NCBI GenBank assembly: GCA_002737725.1
Contig: NSIP01000017.1
Span: 1-45,404, forward strand
DNA from: Rhodospirillaceae bacterium
Lineage (GTDB): Bacteria; Pseudomonadota; Alphaproteobacteria; Rhodospirillales; Rhodospirillaceae
Direction of reading: 5' to 3'
Length of the DNA: 45,404 nucleotides
Made by a program: the position numbers and the translations under genes. Below are positions 18,076 to 25,438 of the stretch, one piece after another (the stretch's first letter is position 1; every line of letters begins with the position of its first letter). Under the pieces are notes generated by a model, which saw only the letters and a list, made by a program, of their open reading frames with translations, was not told the origin of the DNA and did not search any database.

Positions 18076-19631
18076 GATGTGTAGCTTTTCAGATCAGTGG
18101 CGACGCGGGCAATGACACTTTGCCAATCGCCTCGTACAGCTTGACGGTATAGTCGCGCGCTCGGATACCAACTTGTCTGGTCGCTCTCTTGGCCCCAGCG
18201 CCAATCGGGTGCGTGCGGCAATAAAATCCAGACAGGCTTTCCCAGCGCACCCGCCAAGTGTGCTGTCACCGTGTCAACCGAGATGACCACATCAACCGCC
18301 GAAATCAATGCTGCGGTCTCGGTAAAATCGGTCAGGTCTTCGCCCCAATGCTTCGCGTTCGAAAATTCTGCCATGGCCGCACGATCTGAATCGCGCACGT
18401 CTTTCTGAACGCTGATGATATCTGCATCCAAAGCCAAAATTGGAGCTAGATTCTGCAAAGGGATGCTGCGCTGCGCATCATTCGCGTGTGTGGCACTTCC
18501 CGACCAAGCAAGACCGATGCGCCGTTTTTTCGTAGCACCGAGCTTCAAGCGCCACACATCAGCTTTGTTTACATCGGCAACCAGATAAGGCGCGCTGGGT
18601 TTGCCTGACCCAAAAGCCAACGGCAGACTCATCAGCGGGCAATGAGCATCGAACTGGGGCAACGCTTCACCGCGCGCCAACACCGAGGCAACACCCTGGA
18701 GATTTGCGAGCAGGCCCTTGAGCGGCGGCTGCACTTCAAGAATAACCTTGGCACCCAAGGCCGCAAAGGCCTTTGCATATCGCACAAACTGCACCGTATC
18801 ACCGAAGCCTTGTTCGGCATGGAGCAAGATCGTTTTCCCTTTGATGTCGTCACGACAATTCCATTGGGGAACCGCGAACTTCCGCAGCAGCGACGACAGG
18901 CCGGCCGTGCGCCAACGCCATTCGTATTCAGCCCATGCGACAGCTTCATCGCCCTTCAAGAACAGGCATTCAGCAAGCCCGACATGACCCTCGGCAAAAT
19001 CCGGGGCTAATCGTATCGCCTGCCGGAAAGATGCTTCAGCCTCATTGACGCGATGGAGCGCTTTGAGAACATGGGCATGATTATAATGCGCGATCGAGTT
19101 TGCAGGCGCAAACGTAACGGCGGCATCCAGGTCGACCAAAGCAGGTTCGAGCTGTTGGAGAATCTGCAGCAATGTTCCGCGACCAATCAAAGCCGCAACA
19201 TGCCCGGGCTGAAGCACGAGGGCTTGGCTAAAACTATCCAAGGCGCCTTGCCAACGACCACTCAAGCGCAAGGCTGTGGCGCGATTGTAAAAGGCTTCAA
19301 CATCATCAGGCTTTAAGGCGAGTGCGCGGTTACAATTCTCGATGGCACCTGTAAAATCTCGCAATTCGATGAGGGCGCTCGCGAGGTTGCCGTAGGCCGC
19401 AGGTTGACGTCCATCGACCGTCAAGGCTTGGCGAATCAACTCAGCGGCCTGTTTAGGCTCACCGCGTTGCATATGGATAACCCCTAGCATATGCAACGCA
19501 TTGAAATTTCTGGGCGCGGCCAGCAAGATCTCGCGATACAAGGCCGCCGCAGAGTCAAGCGCGCCGATCCGATGCAGGGCTAGCCCCTCCTGAAATCGAG
19601 CGTTGTGATCAATCGTTCGCAGATCGGACAT
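18072..19631 (-). CDS. TPR-repeat protein with glycosyltransferase-9-like domain
   Basis: 519-residue soluble protein. The first half (about residues 10-240) is six or seven tetratricopeptide repeats, with recurrent A-x-x-x-Y/N-x-G/A-x-A-L and ALxLxP patterns. The second half (about 285-519) resembles the TPR-associated glycosyltransferase family 9/ADP-heptose-transferase fold: HAEQGFGDTVQFVRYA, RIGLAWSGSATHANDAQRS and the nucleotide-sugar region SVDTVTAHLAGALGKPVWILL. Such proteins are often involved in protein or flagellin glycosylation, but no flagellar genes are near. ATG 19631 is chosen by homology of the start; ATG 19643 or 19745 would extend it. It overlaps the RluA-type gene. Confidence 0.85.
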   Translation of the reverse strand: MSDLRTIDHNARFQEGLALHRIGALDSAAALYREILLAAPRNFNALHMLGVIHMQRGEPKQAAELIRQALTVDGRQPAAYGNLASALIELRDFTGAIENCNRALALKPDDVEAFYNRATALRLSGRWQGALDSFSQALVLQPGHVAALIGRGTLLQILQQLEPALVDLDAAVTFAPANSIAHYNHAHVLKALHRVNEAEASFRQAIRLAPDFAEGHVGLAECLFLKGDEAVAWAEYEWRWRTAGLSSLLRKFAVPQWNCRDDIKGKTILLHAEQGFGDTVQFVRYAKAFAALGAKVILEVQPPLKGLLANLQGVASVLARGEALPQFDAHCPLMSLPLAFGSGKPSAPYLVADVNKADVWRLKLGATKKRRIGLAWSGSATHANDAQRSIPLQNLAPILALDADIISVQKDVRDSDRAAMAEFSNAKHWGEDLTDFTETAALISAVDVVISVDTVTAHLAGALGKPVWILLPHAPDWRWGQESDQTSWYPSARLYRQAVRGDWQSVIARVATDLKSYTS

Positions 19632-19661
19632 AGAGATCGGCATTCCCGGCAGCAAGAGAGC

Positions 19662-19678
19662 GCAAGCCTGAGGCTTGC
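19662..19678. repeat. perfect hairpin in the leader of the TPR gene
   Basis: GCAAGCC-TGA-GGCTTGC, a perfect 7-bp stem with a 3-base loop, 31 bases upstream of the chosen start of the TPR gene. It could shape the mRNA leader. If translation started at 19745 it would be inside the coding region. Confidence 0.35.
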
Positions 19679-19919
19679 AACGGAACTCATTGTTGTGACC
19701 CAGCCCTACCCGGGACTTCGCTGCCGTATAACGGGATGCGCGCATAGGGGCAAGAAAATCAAGAGCCGCCCCTGACCGCCCACAAGCTTTCCCTGAGCCC
19801 GAGCCAAGAGTTTCGCCGCAAAAGTACTACAGCTATGTACGTCGTCAGAACATTTGGGACAGATGCGGGCGTCAGTGCTCAAGCAACCATGGCTTCGCCG
19901 AGCTTAGAGAAGTGATGTC

Positions 19920-20504
19920 CTACGCGGGCTTGGGTGTGCAAACCAAATCAATCGCAGCTAATCTGTTCAATTTATCGAGCCGCGATTGGGTGGAGATCAC
20001 GTTGAAGTACCGCGAGACTTTACCTTGCCACCATCCTGGCGCTTCCAAGATGAGGTGAGCATTTCGCCCGTCTGGCAAAGTCTTCAGCGCAGGCACAAGG
20101 CTTGGTCGCAACAGCGCACCTTTGATGGTGACAGACCGAATATGCCGCAGCACGGCGTCTAGCAAGGCTGGTTCAATATGCTCCAGAACGTCAAGGCAAA
20201 GCACCAGATCGGCTGGCTCTGGCAGTGCGTCTTTGCCGGGGATGGCCGGGTCGTATTCCGTTACTGTTAAATCTGGCGCCAGTCTGGACGCCGCTTCTTT
20301 AAACATTCCCTTGCCGCATCCGTAATCGAGAATGGACTTCATTTTGTTATTTCTCGCGACATCAATAATTGAGGCAGTGACGGCATCTGCCTCCTGCATG
20401 TCGCCAGAATCTCTCATGACGCCATACTTCTTATTCTGCTCATGAAGCTGACGATTCATCTCGCGATAAGAATCGCTGATGAGGTCTCTGGGGTCGTTGC
20501 TCAT
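19920..20504 (-). CDS. class I SAM-dependent methyltransferase
   Basis: 194-residue protein with the class I methyltransferase core: motif I ILDYGCGKG (about residues 57-65) for AdoMet binding, the acidic residue of motif II in VTEYDPA, and motif IV/post-I LVLCLDVLEHIEP (about 103-115). The fold is the UbiE/Methyltransf-23 type; the substrate is not known. GWWQGKVSRYFNV in the C-terminal part is characteristic of a group of small bacterial methyltransferases often near glycan or lipid genes, in line with the glycosyltransferase-like gene 289 bp away. GGA lies just before ATG 20504. The 174 bases between this gene and the earliest TPR start hold no gene I can support. Confidence 0.82.
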   Translation of the reverse strand: MSNDPRDLISDSYREMNRQLHEQNKKYGVMRDSGDMQEADAVTASIIDVARNNKMKSILDYGCGKGMFKEAASRLAPDLTVTEYDPAIPGKDALPEPADLVLCLDVLEHIEPALLDAVLRHIRSVTIKGALLRPSLVPALKTLPDGRNAHLILEAPGWWQGKVSRYFNVISTQSRLDKLNRLAAIDLVCTPKPA

Positions 20505-20806
20505 TCCGTGTCGGACTCACTGAGTTGTATGGGTTTTCCCTAATACCATAAAACATCTTGGCGGCGACTGACGACTAACGGACCGACTGATGCCCACCCA
20601 GGGTTATCCTACCCCCACCGGAGCCTAACAGGGGTATTGGGTCGCGGTGATTACCCGGTAACAGTGGGCCTGGATGGACCAATGATCCCCCACCGTACCC
20701 CGGCATCTCAGCTAGTGAGATGGGTCGTCATGAAAGCCTTATGCCGTACGTTTGCCGTACGAAGCCACTTTAGCCAACGTGATTTAATATAAATCATTGA
20801 TTTAAT
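20505..20806. other. intergenic region with small palindromes, downstream of tRNA-Glu
   Basis: No coding sequence seen. It holds a perfect 7-bp hairpin CATCTCA-GCTAG-TGAGATG (20704-20722), without a T-run on the tRNA-transcribed strand, an 11-base palindrome TTACCCGGTAA (20651-20661) and a direct repeat of GCCGTACG around 20742-20760. The first may be a processing or termination signal for the tRNA transcript, which runs toward lower coordinates. Confidence 0.4.
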
Positions 20807-20882
20807 TGGCGCTCCCAGCGGGATTCGAACCCGCGTTTCAGCCTTGAGAGGGCCGCGTCCTAGGCCTCTAGACGATGGGAGC
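20807..20882 (-). tRNA. tRNA-Glu (anticodon CUC)
   Basis: 76 bases including an encoded CCA. The acceptor stem GCTCCCA pairs with TGGGAGC. The D arm GTCTAGAGGCCTAGGAC is the form typical of bacterial tRNA-Glu. The anticodon loop is CTCTCAA, giving anticodon CTC. The T arm GCGGG-TTCGAAT-CCCGC is perfect. The anticodon stem CGGCC/GGCTG has one G-U pair. It reads GAG codons. A decayed tRNA-Glu(UUC)-like fragment lies 0.8 kb away on the same strand. Confidence 0.96.
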
Positions 20883-21073
20883 CTCAATGTCGCCAAGGCG
20901 AACGGCCCGGCACTCAGACCACTCTATAGACGAGATTGCTCGCCTGATACAGAGGGCCACGGGCGCAGGTATCTTGATGAAACTGGCGGGTTGAAAAAAC
21001 CGGTTCGCCGGCCCTCTTTCCGCAGATCTGGTGATGGCATTGGTCGTAATTGCAATACGGCCCAGGCCAGCAG

Positions 21074-21397
21074 CTACGCGACTAAATTGAAAGAGGGCCC
21101 TCGGTGGGATCGCGCTCGGAATTCCAATACCGCGCAGCCAACCTGCCGCCAGATGTGTTGAACTTCGTGGTCGCCCAGCGCGCAGGCCAGGCGGGAACGC
21201 TTGGCCGCAAACTTGAATGCCTGCCCCCCGTGGGCCTGAATCAATTCAAGCGCCGAGCGACGCACGTCTTCGCCTAACATTCTTGGTTTCGAGATGGCCA
21301 GCCCTGCGGCACCCGTGGTTTGTAATTCTTGATCAATGATCTCGTTTTCGAGCGTGAACGTTGGCTCACCGTCAAACTCTTCCAGCAGTTTCATCAT
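21074..21397 (-). CDS. small DUF6961-like hypothetical protein
   Basis: 107-residue soluble protein; function unknown. The segment from about residue 43 to 90 (ALELIQAHGGQAFKFAAKRSRLACALGDHEVQHIWRQV, split here for reading) resembles the DUF6961 pattern of an HGG helix-turn followed by an alanine-rich helix, GD and W-R. GAGGG precedes ATG 21397/21394. The last 14 codons look odd: in the next frame the DNA reads SERDPTEGPLSI then a stop, which looks more like a natural acidic end. A frameshift near 21115-21120 is therefore possible. It sits between the tRNA and the tRNA remnant. Confidence 0.55.
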   Translation of the reverse strand: MMKLLEEFDGEPTFTLENEIIDQELQTTGAAGLAISKPRMLGEDVRRSALELIQAHGGQAFKFAAKRSRLACALGDHEVQHIWRQVGCAVLEFRARSHRGPSFNLVA

Positions 21398-21641
21398 CAC
21401 ACCCTCATTTCGTAAATTTGCACTGCGCACGTTTAAAAAATGCCGCATTCAAACTTGGCGGGTCTTCACAGCCATGGACAGTGCGCAAAAGACGTGTGGG
21501 CGTGCGCAAAAAGATGAGTGTCAGGTATCGAGGCTCACCGCAGGCCAAAAAGAAACGGCCTCAGAGGACCGCAAAAAATACCTCGCATAGACTGCGACCA
21601 TCACGTTGCCCCTCGTCTCAAGTGCCCCATGAAGAACGTAT

Positions 21642-21680
21642 GCGGGATTCGAACTCGTGCTTAAGCCTTGAAAGGGCGGG
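21642..21680 (-). pseudogene. 3' half of a decayed tRNA-Glu (UUC-like)
   Basis: Read on the minus strand, the sequence has an anticodon-arm-like GCCCTTTCAAGGCT with TTC in the loop, a variable region, and TTCGAATCCCGC, identical to the T arm of the intact tRNA-Glu at 20807-20882. It matches that tRNA at most positions over about 40 bases. The 5' half (acceptor and D arm) is absent; instead the end of an SDR gene lies there, with its stop only five bases away. It cannot fold as a tRNA. It is either a remnant of a former tandem tRNA or a recombination scar. Confidence 0.65.
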
Positions 21681-21685
21681 CCAGC

Positions 21686-22573
21686 TTACTCGCACAAAGG
21701 AAAGGCCATAAAGCCGTCCATGCTGCCGCCAGGCCCTGAAGACAAAAAGAAATCGAGCAGCAGCGGTTGGCCTGCCTGAACGGCGTAGCCTGCCAAATCT
21801 ATTTTGCCTTCGGCGGCCAGCACTTCATCATCGATATAGAAGTTGCCAGTCGCCGCTCTAGACGTCCGCGTCAAGATGGCGTGGGCGGCATCGGCCACAA
21901 TATCGGCTGTGCGGCAGTGTTTCAGCATCGCCTTGCCGCCAAGTTCGAACTCAATCGCAGCCGTTGCAATCGCCGTGCGCGGCCAAAGCGCATTGGCCGC
22001 CACGCCGTCTTTTTTAAATTCTGCAGCCATTCCCAGCACGCACAGGCTCATGCCGTATTTCGCCATCGTGTAGGCCAAACTGGGCGCAAACCATTTGGGC
22101 GACAAGTCAGGCGGCGGCGATAAATTGAGAATGTGGGGGTTCGCAGCTTTCTTCAAATAGGGCAGCGCTTTTTGAGAACATAAAAACGTGCCGCGCGTAT
22201 TGACGGAATGCATCAGGTCGTAACGTTTCATGGGCGTCTCAATCGTCCCCGACACATGCACGGCGCTGGCATTGTTAATCAATATGTCAATGCCGCCGAA
22301 GGTTTCAGCCGTCTTGGCCATCGCCGCCTCGACCTGATCTTCAAACCGAATATCCACTTGCAGTGCCAGCCCTTTGCCGCCCGCCTCATCAATCTCCTTG
22401 GCAGCAGTAAAAATAGTGCCGGGCAAGCGTGGATGTGGGTCGGCCGTTTTGGCCGCAATCACAACATTGGCCCCGTCAGCAGCGGCTTTTTTACCAATAG
22501 CTAAGCCGATTCCGCGGCTGCCGCCGGTGATAAAAAGTGTCTTACCTTTAAGGTTTCTGATCGGATCGGCCAT
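21686..22573 (-). CDS. SDR-family oxidoreductase (HSDL2-like)
   Basis: 295-residue short-chain dehydrogenase, NAD(P)-dependent. It shows TGGSRGIGLAIG (cofactor loop, about residues 17-28), NNAS (about 100-103), a catalytic-Ser position in LNLSPPPDL, and YTMAKYG with the Tyr-x3-Lys pair (about 168-174). This spacing and the PPPDL sequence are typical of the hydroxysteroid dehydrogenase-like 2 branch, whose substrates are not settled. The family usually ends shortly after the DFFL motif near residue 277; here 18 more residues follow up to a stop next to the tRNA remnant, so the natural 3' end may have been replaced. ATG 22573 follows another ATG at 22576. Confidence 0.85.
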   Translation of the reverse strand: MADPIRNLKGKTLFITGGSRGIGLAIGKKAAADGANVVIAAKTADPHPRLPGTIFTAAKEIDEAGGKGLALQVDIRFEDQVEAAMAKTAETFGGIDILINNASAVHVSGTIETPMKRYDLMHSVNTRGTFLCSQKALPYLKKAANPHILNLSPPPDLSPKWFAPSLAYTMAKYGMSLCVLGMAAEFKKDGVAANALWPRTAIATAAIEFELGGKAMLKHCRTADIVADAAHAILTRTSRAATGNFYIDDEVLAAEGKIDLAGYAVQAGQPLLLDFFLSSGPGGSMDGFMAFPLCE

Positions 22574-22737
22574 CATAGGTCTTTCTGCATGAGTGTTGCA
22601 AAACGCCTCGCCACATCATGGACTGGAGCGCGCTGTGAAAGCCAGAGGCATTGGAAAAGTGCGCCACGCGAAGCGCTTGTGATGGCTACCGAGAGCCCCA
22701 CATAGAGAGAAGCAATAAACGTAAGGCGACTTCATAT

Positions 22738-23460
22738 ATGATCAACATCGATAAGCTGTTGGGGCAAAACCTCAATTCCGGCCAGGGCAAAACCTTAGCA
22801 GGCGGCCTGCTGGTTGGTGGATTGGCGGGGGCGCTGACGGGCAAAACCGGCCAGAAAATGGCCGCGAGTGCGCTTAAATTAGGCGGGGCGGCTGCTGTGG
22901 CCGGGTTAGCCTACACCGCTTACCAGCGCTATCGCACGAGCCAACCTCAAGCCTCGTTGCCAAATACGCGCACGGCACCGCCCGCGAGCATGACTTACGA
23001 TGCGCGCACCCCAGCGCGTCCGCAGCCTGTCGGCGAGATCGTCGACATCGTTGATATCGCGCCCCTTCGAAACAGCGGCTATTTGCCCCCCGCAGCAGAT
23101 TCGACAGCAACTGAAGCGCTGAGTCTTAAGTTGATTCGTGCCATGATCTGCGCAGCCAAAGCCGATGGGCGCATTGATGCGTCGGAAAGTGCAAAAATCT
23201 TCGGTCAGATCGAGACCTTGGGGCTCGACCCCGAAGAAAAGAGCTTCTTGCTCACCGAAATTGGCAAACCGTTGTCTGCCCGCGATGTGGCCGCTGCCGC
23301 CCGCACGCCTGAAGAAGCCGCCGAGATTTACGCCGTTTGCGTGATGGCCGTGAACCCACATGGCCTTGCTGAGCAAGGATATTTGAAGGAATTAGCACAG
23401 CTGCTCCGCCTCGACCCGAGCCTGGCCCAAGCCATTCACGAGGGCGCCACGGCCGGGTAG
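22738..23460 (+). CDS. DUF533 (TerB-like) protein
   Basis: 240-residue protein of the DUF533 family. The N-terminus is Gly-rich with one or two hydrophobic stretches (about residues 20-34 and 46-60) that may enter the membrane, followed by a Pro-rich linker (about 75-110). The C-terminal TerB-like helical domain has AAKADGRIDASE, an acidic metal-binding-like loop, and LGLDPEE (about residues 135-240). DUF533 proteins are widespread; their function is unknown, though TerB relatives bind metal. ATG 22738 begins the conserved part; a longer in-frame start at 22651 lacks family support. It lies upstream of the copper block on the same strand, 99 bp from the next start. Confidence 0.82.
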   Translation: MINIDKLLGQNLNSGQGKTLAGGLLVGGLAGALTGKTGQKMAASALKLGGAAAVAGLAYTAYQRYRTSQPQASLPNTRTAPPASMTYDARTPARPQPVGEIVDIVDIAPLRNSGYLPPAADSTATEALSLKLIRAMICAAKADGRIDASESAKIFGQIETLGLDPEEKSFLLTEIGKPLSARDVAAAARTPEEAAEIYAVCVMAVNPHGLAEQGYLKELAQLLRLDPSLAQAIHEGATAG

Positions 23461-23521
23461 CGAAACGGCCCTCAAGGGATCGTGACGAGAGTCTGGATTG
23501 ATCTGCTTGCGATTTATGCCT

Positions 23522-23556
23522 AAGTTTGAGCTCAATTGTAGACTGGACGCAAACTT
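23522..23556. promoter_or_regulatory. inverted repeats upstream of the copper block
   Basis: AAGTTTG (23522-23528) and CAAACTT (23550-23556) form a 7-bp inverted repeat, and a 10-bp palindrome TTGAGCTCAA (23526-23535) overlaps the left arm. They lie immediately before the first gene of the copper block. They could be an operator for a metal sensor; no CueR, CopY or CsoR gene is in the window. Confidence 0.3.
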
Positions 23557-23559
23557 GAG

Positions 23560-23973
23560 ATGCGCTGCCTCACGCCCATCACCAAACGACTGACCGCCCT
23601 GCTGAGTATCGGCTTGATCCTCATGGGCGTTGTCGTGTCTGGAAACGCCATGGCGGCGCATGTGAATGGCTTGGCCAATGCGGTTGCTGCGCCCTGCCAT
23701 CACGCCATGGGCAACAATAATCTAGACATCAGCAACAAGAGCAATTTTGCATTCGATCTCTGTCGCCAACTCTGCCTCAATAAAATTCCCGACACAGCCA
23801 TTTCAGCAATACCCGTCGATCTTCATTCGCCGACTCGATTATCAACGCAGGCTGTTTTTTTGGGATTAGAACTTGCCACGCCCTTGCCGCAGCATCGCGT
23901 TCTTAACACATCAGCGCCACCTGACCGACCGCATCGATCCCCTCATCTGGCCCAGCAGCGCCTCCGCATTTAG
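23560..23973 (+). CDS. small secreted Cys/His protein (DUF2946-like), possible metal chaperone
   Basis: 137-residue protein with a signal peptide (basic start, hydrophobic about residues 11-27, cleavage likely after AMA near 32). The mature part has few motifs: PCHHAMGN (about 45-52) and FDLCRQLCLNK (about 65-75), pairs of Cys and His that could bind copper. The pattern of a small secreted Cys/His protein preceding efflux genes resembles DUF2946 proteins found in metal-resistance loci. The C-terminal third is Pro/His-rich and poorly conserved in appearance. No clear Shine-Dalgarno precedes ATG 23560. It ends 67 bp before the TolC-family gene. Confidence 0.6.
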   Translation: MRCLTPITKRLTALLSIGLILMGVVVSGNAMAAHVNGLANAVAAPCHHAMGNNNLDISNKSNFAFDLCRQLCLNKIPDTAISAIPVDLHSPTRLSTQAVFLGLELATPLPQHRVLNTSAPPDRPHRSPHLAQQRLRI

Positions 23974-24040
23974 ATCGTGCCACGAGTAGCTCACGTCACG
24001 CAACCTTGCGTGCTGCTTTGTATTCGATGGTGAATGTCTA

Positions 24041-25438
24041 ATGTACGCTCAACTTTCTATTCTCGGACGATCCTTCGCTATTGGTGCTGCTGTTTTATCT
24101 TTGGGCGCATGCGCGAACGTGGATCAAGATGCTGCCTTTGGCGGTTTAAAAACCACACTTGGCGATCGCGTCACCCAAGACCTGGCATGGCGACAAGACG
24201 CAGCCAGTGACGTAGCCGTGGCCGCTAAAGTGAACTCCCTTGTCGCAAACGAGTTGGGCTTCGATTCCGCCGTTCAGGTGGCGTTGCTCAATAATCGCGC
24301 CCTCCAGGCCAGCTACGCTGAAATTGGCATTGCGAATGCGGATTTGGTTCAGGCCGGGCTGCTGTCGAACCCTGTGCTCGATATCCTCGTGCGGCCCACA
24401 ACGAATCCATCCGACGGCAGCATCCTAGAGTTCGGCTTGGCACAGAACGTTCTCGACCTTTTCATGCGTCCAGCGCGGCAGCGCGTGGCCAAGGCCGAAT
24501 TTGAAAAAACTCAGAATGAAGTGGCTGCGGCGGTGGTACACACCGTGGGCGAAGTTCGCGCGGCATATGTGAATGCCATCGGTGCACGCAATGCGTTGGC
24601 CGTCGTTAAAGAAATCGCCTTGGCCAGCGAAGCCTCGTGGGAACTGGCCCAGCGGTTCCATGCGGCCGGAAATATATCCGACCTTCAATTGGCCGAAGAA
24701 CAAGCCATGCACGAAGACATGCTGGTGATGGTCGACGAAGCTAGCCTTGAGGTGGACGATACGGTTGAGAATCTTTCTGCGCTGCTTAACGTGTCGGCAG
24801 ACATCCTCAAGCTTTCTGATCGACTCCCTGAATTGCCCCCCAACGACGCCACAATGGAGGGTGCAGAGACGACGGCGCTTGAGCGCAGGCTTGAACTAAT
24901 GGCCGCGCGCAAAAACGTCAGCGCGCATCTGGAACAGCTAAAACTCACGACCAGCACACGCCTATGGCAAGAGATCGAGTTGAAACTTGATGCCGAGGGC
25001 GAACCAGACGGGCAATGGGCGATTGGGCCTGGCCTCTCAATTGCGTTACCACTCTTCGACCAAGGCGGACCTGCGGTGGCGCGCGCCGCCGCCACTCTGC
25101 TGAAAGCTGACAATGAGTTGCGCGGGCTTGAGTCCCAGATCCGCGTCGAAGTTCGCAAGGCTGCCGCAAGCGTGAGTGCTTCCCGGCGGATCGCGCAGCG
25201 CTATCGCGCAGCGATTCTGCCTTTAAAACAAGACATCGTTCGGCTGAAGCAGGAAAAATATAACTTCATGCTAATCGGTGTATTTGATGTGCTGGTTGCC
25301 AAGCGCGAGGAGACCGCGGCGTATCGCGGCTATGTCGAGGCTGTGCGCAATTATTGGCTGGCCCGCGCTGCGCTGGCTGACGCCATGGGCGGCATGGCCG
25401 TCGACACCACAGCCCCCGCCACAGGAGCAACGCCATGA
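24041..25438 (+). CDS. TolC-family outer-membrane efflux lipoprotein
   Basis: 465-residue outer-membrane channel protein of the TolC/CusC type. The signal peptide ends in a lipobox LGAC with the lipidated Cys at residue 24, as in many RND/metal efflux outer factors. Two long helical repeats are visible: residues about 70-240 (LNNRALQASYAEIGIANADLVQAGLLSNP is the typical first-hairpin start) and about 280-455. It would connect an inner-membrane pump to the outside, but no RND pump or membrane-fusion protein is in the window. Its stop overlaps the start of the multicopper oxidase gene (ATGA), so the two are made together. Confidence 0.9.
   Translation: MYAQLSILGRSFAIGAAVLSLGACANVDQDAAFGGLKTTLGDRVTQDLAWRQDAASDVAVAAKVNSLVANELGFDSAVQVALLNNRALQASYAEIGIANADLVQAGLLSNPVLDILVRPTTNPSDGSILEFGLAQNVLDLFMRPARQRVAKAEFEKTQNEVAAAVVHTVGEVRAAYVNAIGARNALAVVKEIALASEASWELAQRFHAAGNISDLQLAEEQAMHEDMLVMVDEASLEVDDTVENLSALLNVSADILKLSDRLPELPPNDATMEGAETTALERRLELMAARKNVSAHLEQLKLTTSTRLWQEIELKLDAEGEPDGQWAIGPGLSIALPLFDQGGPAVARAAATLLKADNELRGLESQIRVEVRKAAASVSASRRIAQRYRAAILPLKQDIVRLKQEKYNFMLIGVFDVLVAKREETAAYRGYVEAVRNYWLARAALADAMGGMAVDTTAPATGATP

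Noticed and set aside
18072-20504. TPR glycosyltransferase and methyltransferase as a flagellin-glycosylation island
   Set aside because: No flagellar or sugar-nucleotide genes are nearby and the two genes are separated by 174 bp or more, so the link is not supported.
20742-20760. Direct repeat GCCGTACG near the tRNA 3' end, considered as an attachment site
   Set aside because: No integrase or matching copy in the tRNA; the repeat is only 8 bases and 47 or more bases away from the tRNA end.
20708-20896. Open frame on the minus strand running through the tRNA-Glu gene
   Set aside because: It is the translation of the tRNA and its flank; no start signal, domain or codon pattern supports a protein.
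21361-21711. Plus-strand open frame rich in Arg, Lys and Ser
   Set aside because: It overlaps the DUF6961-like gene, the tRNA remnant and the SDR gene end on the other strand, and has no recognisable fold.
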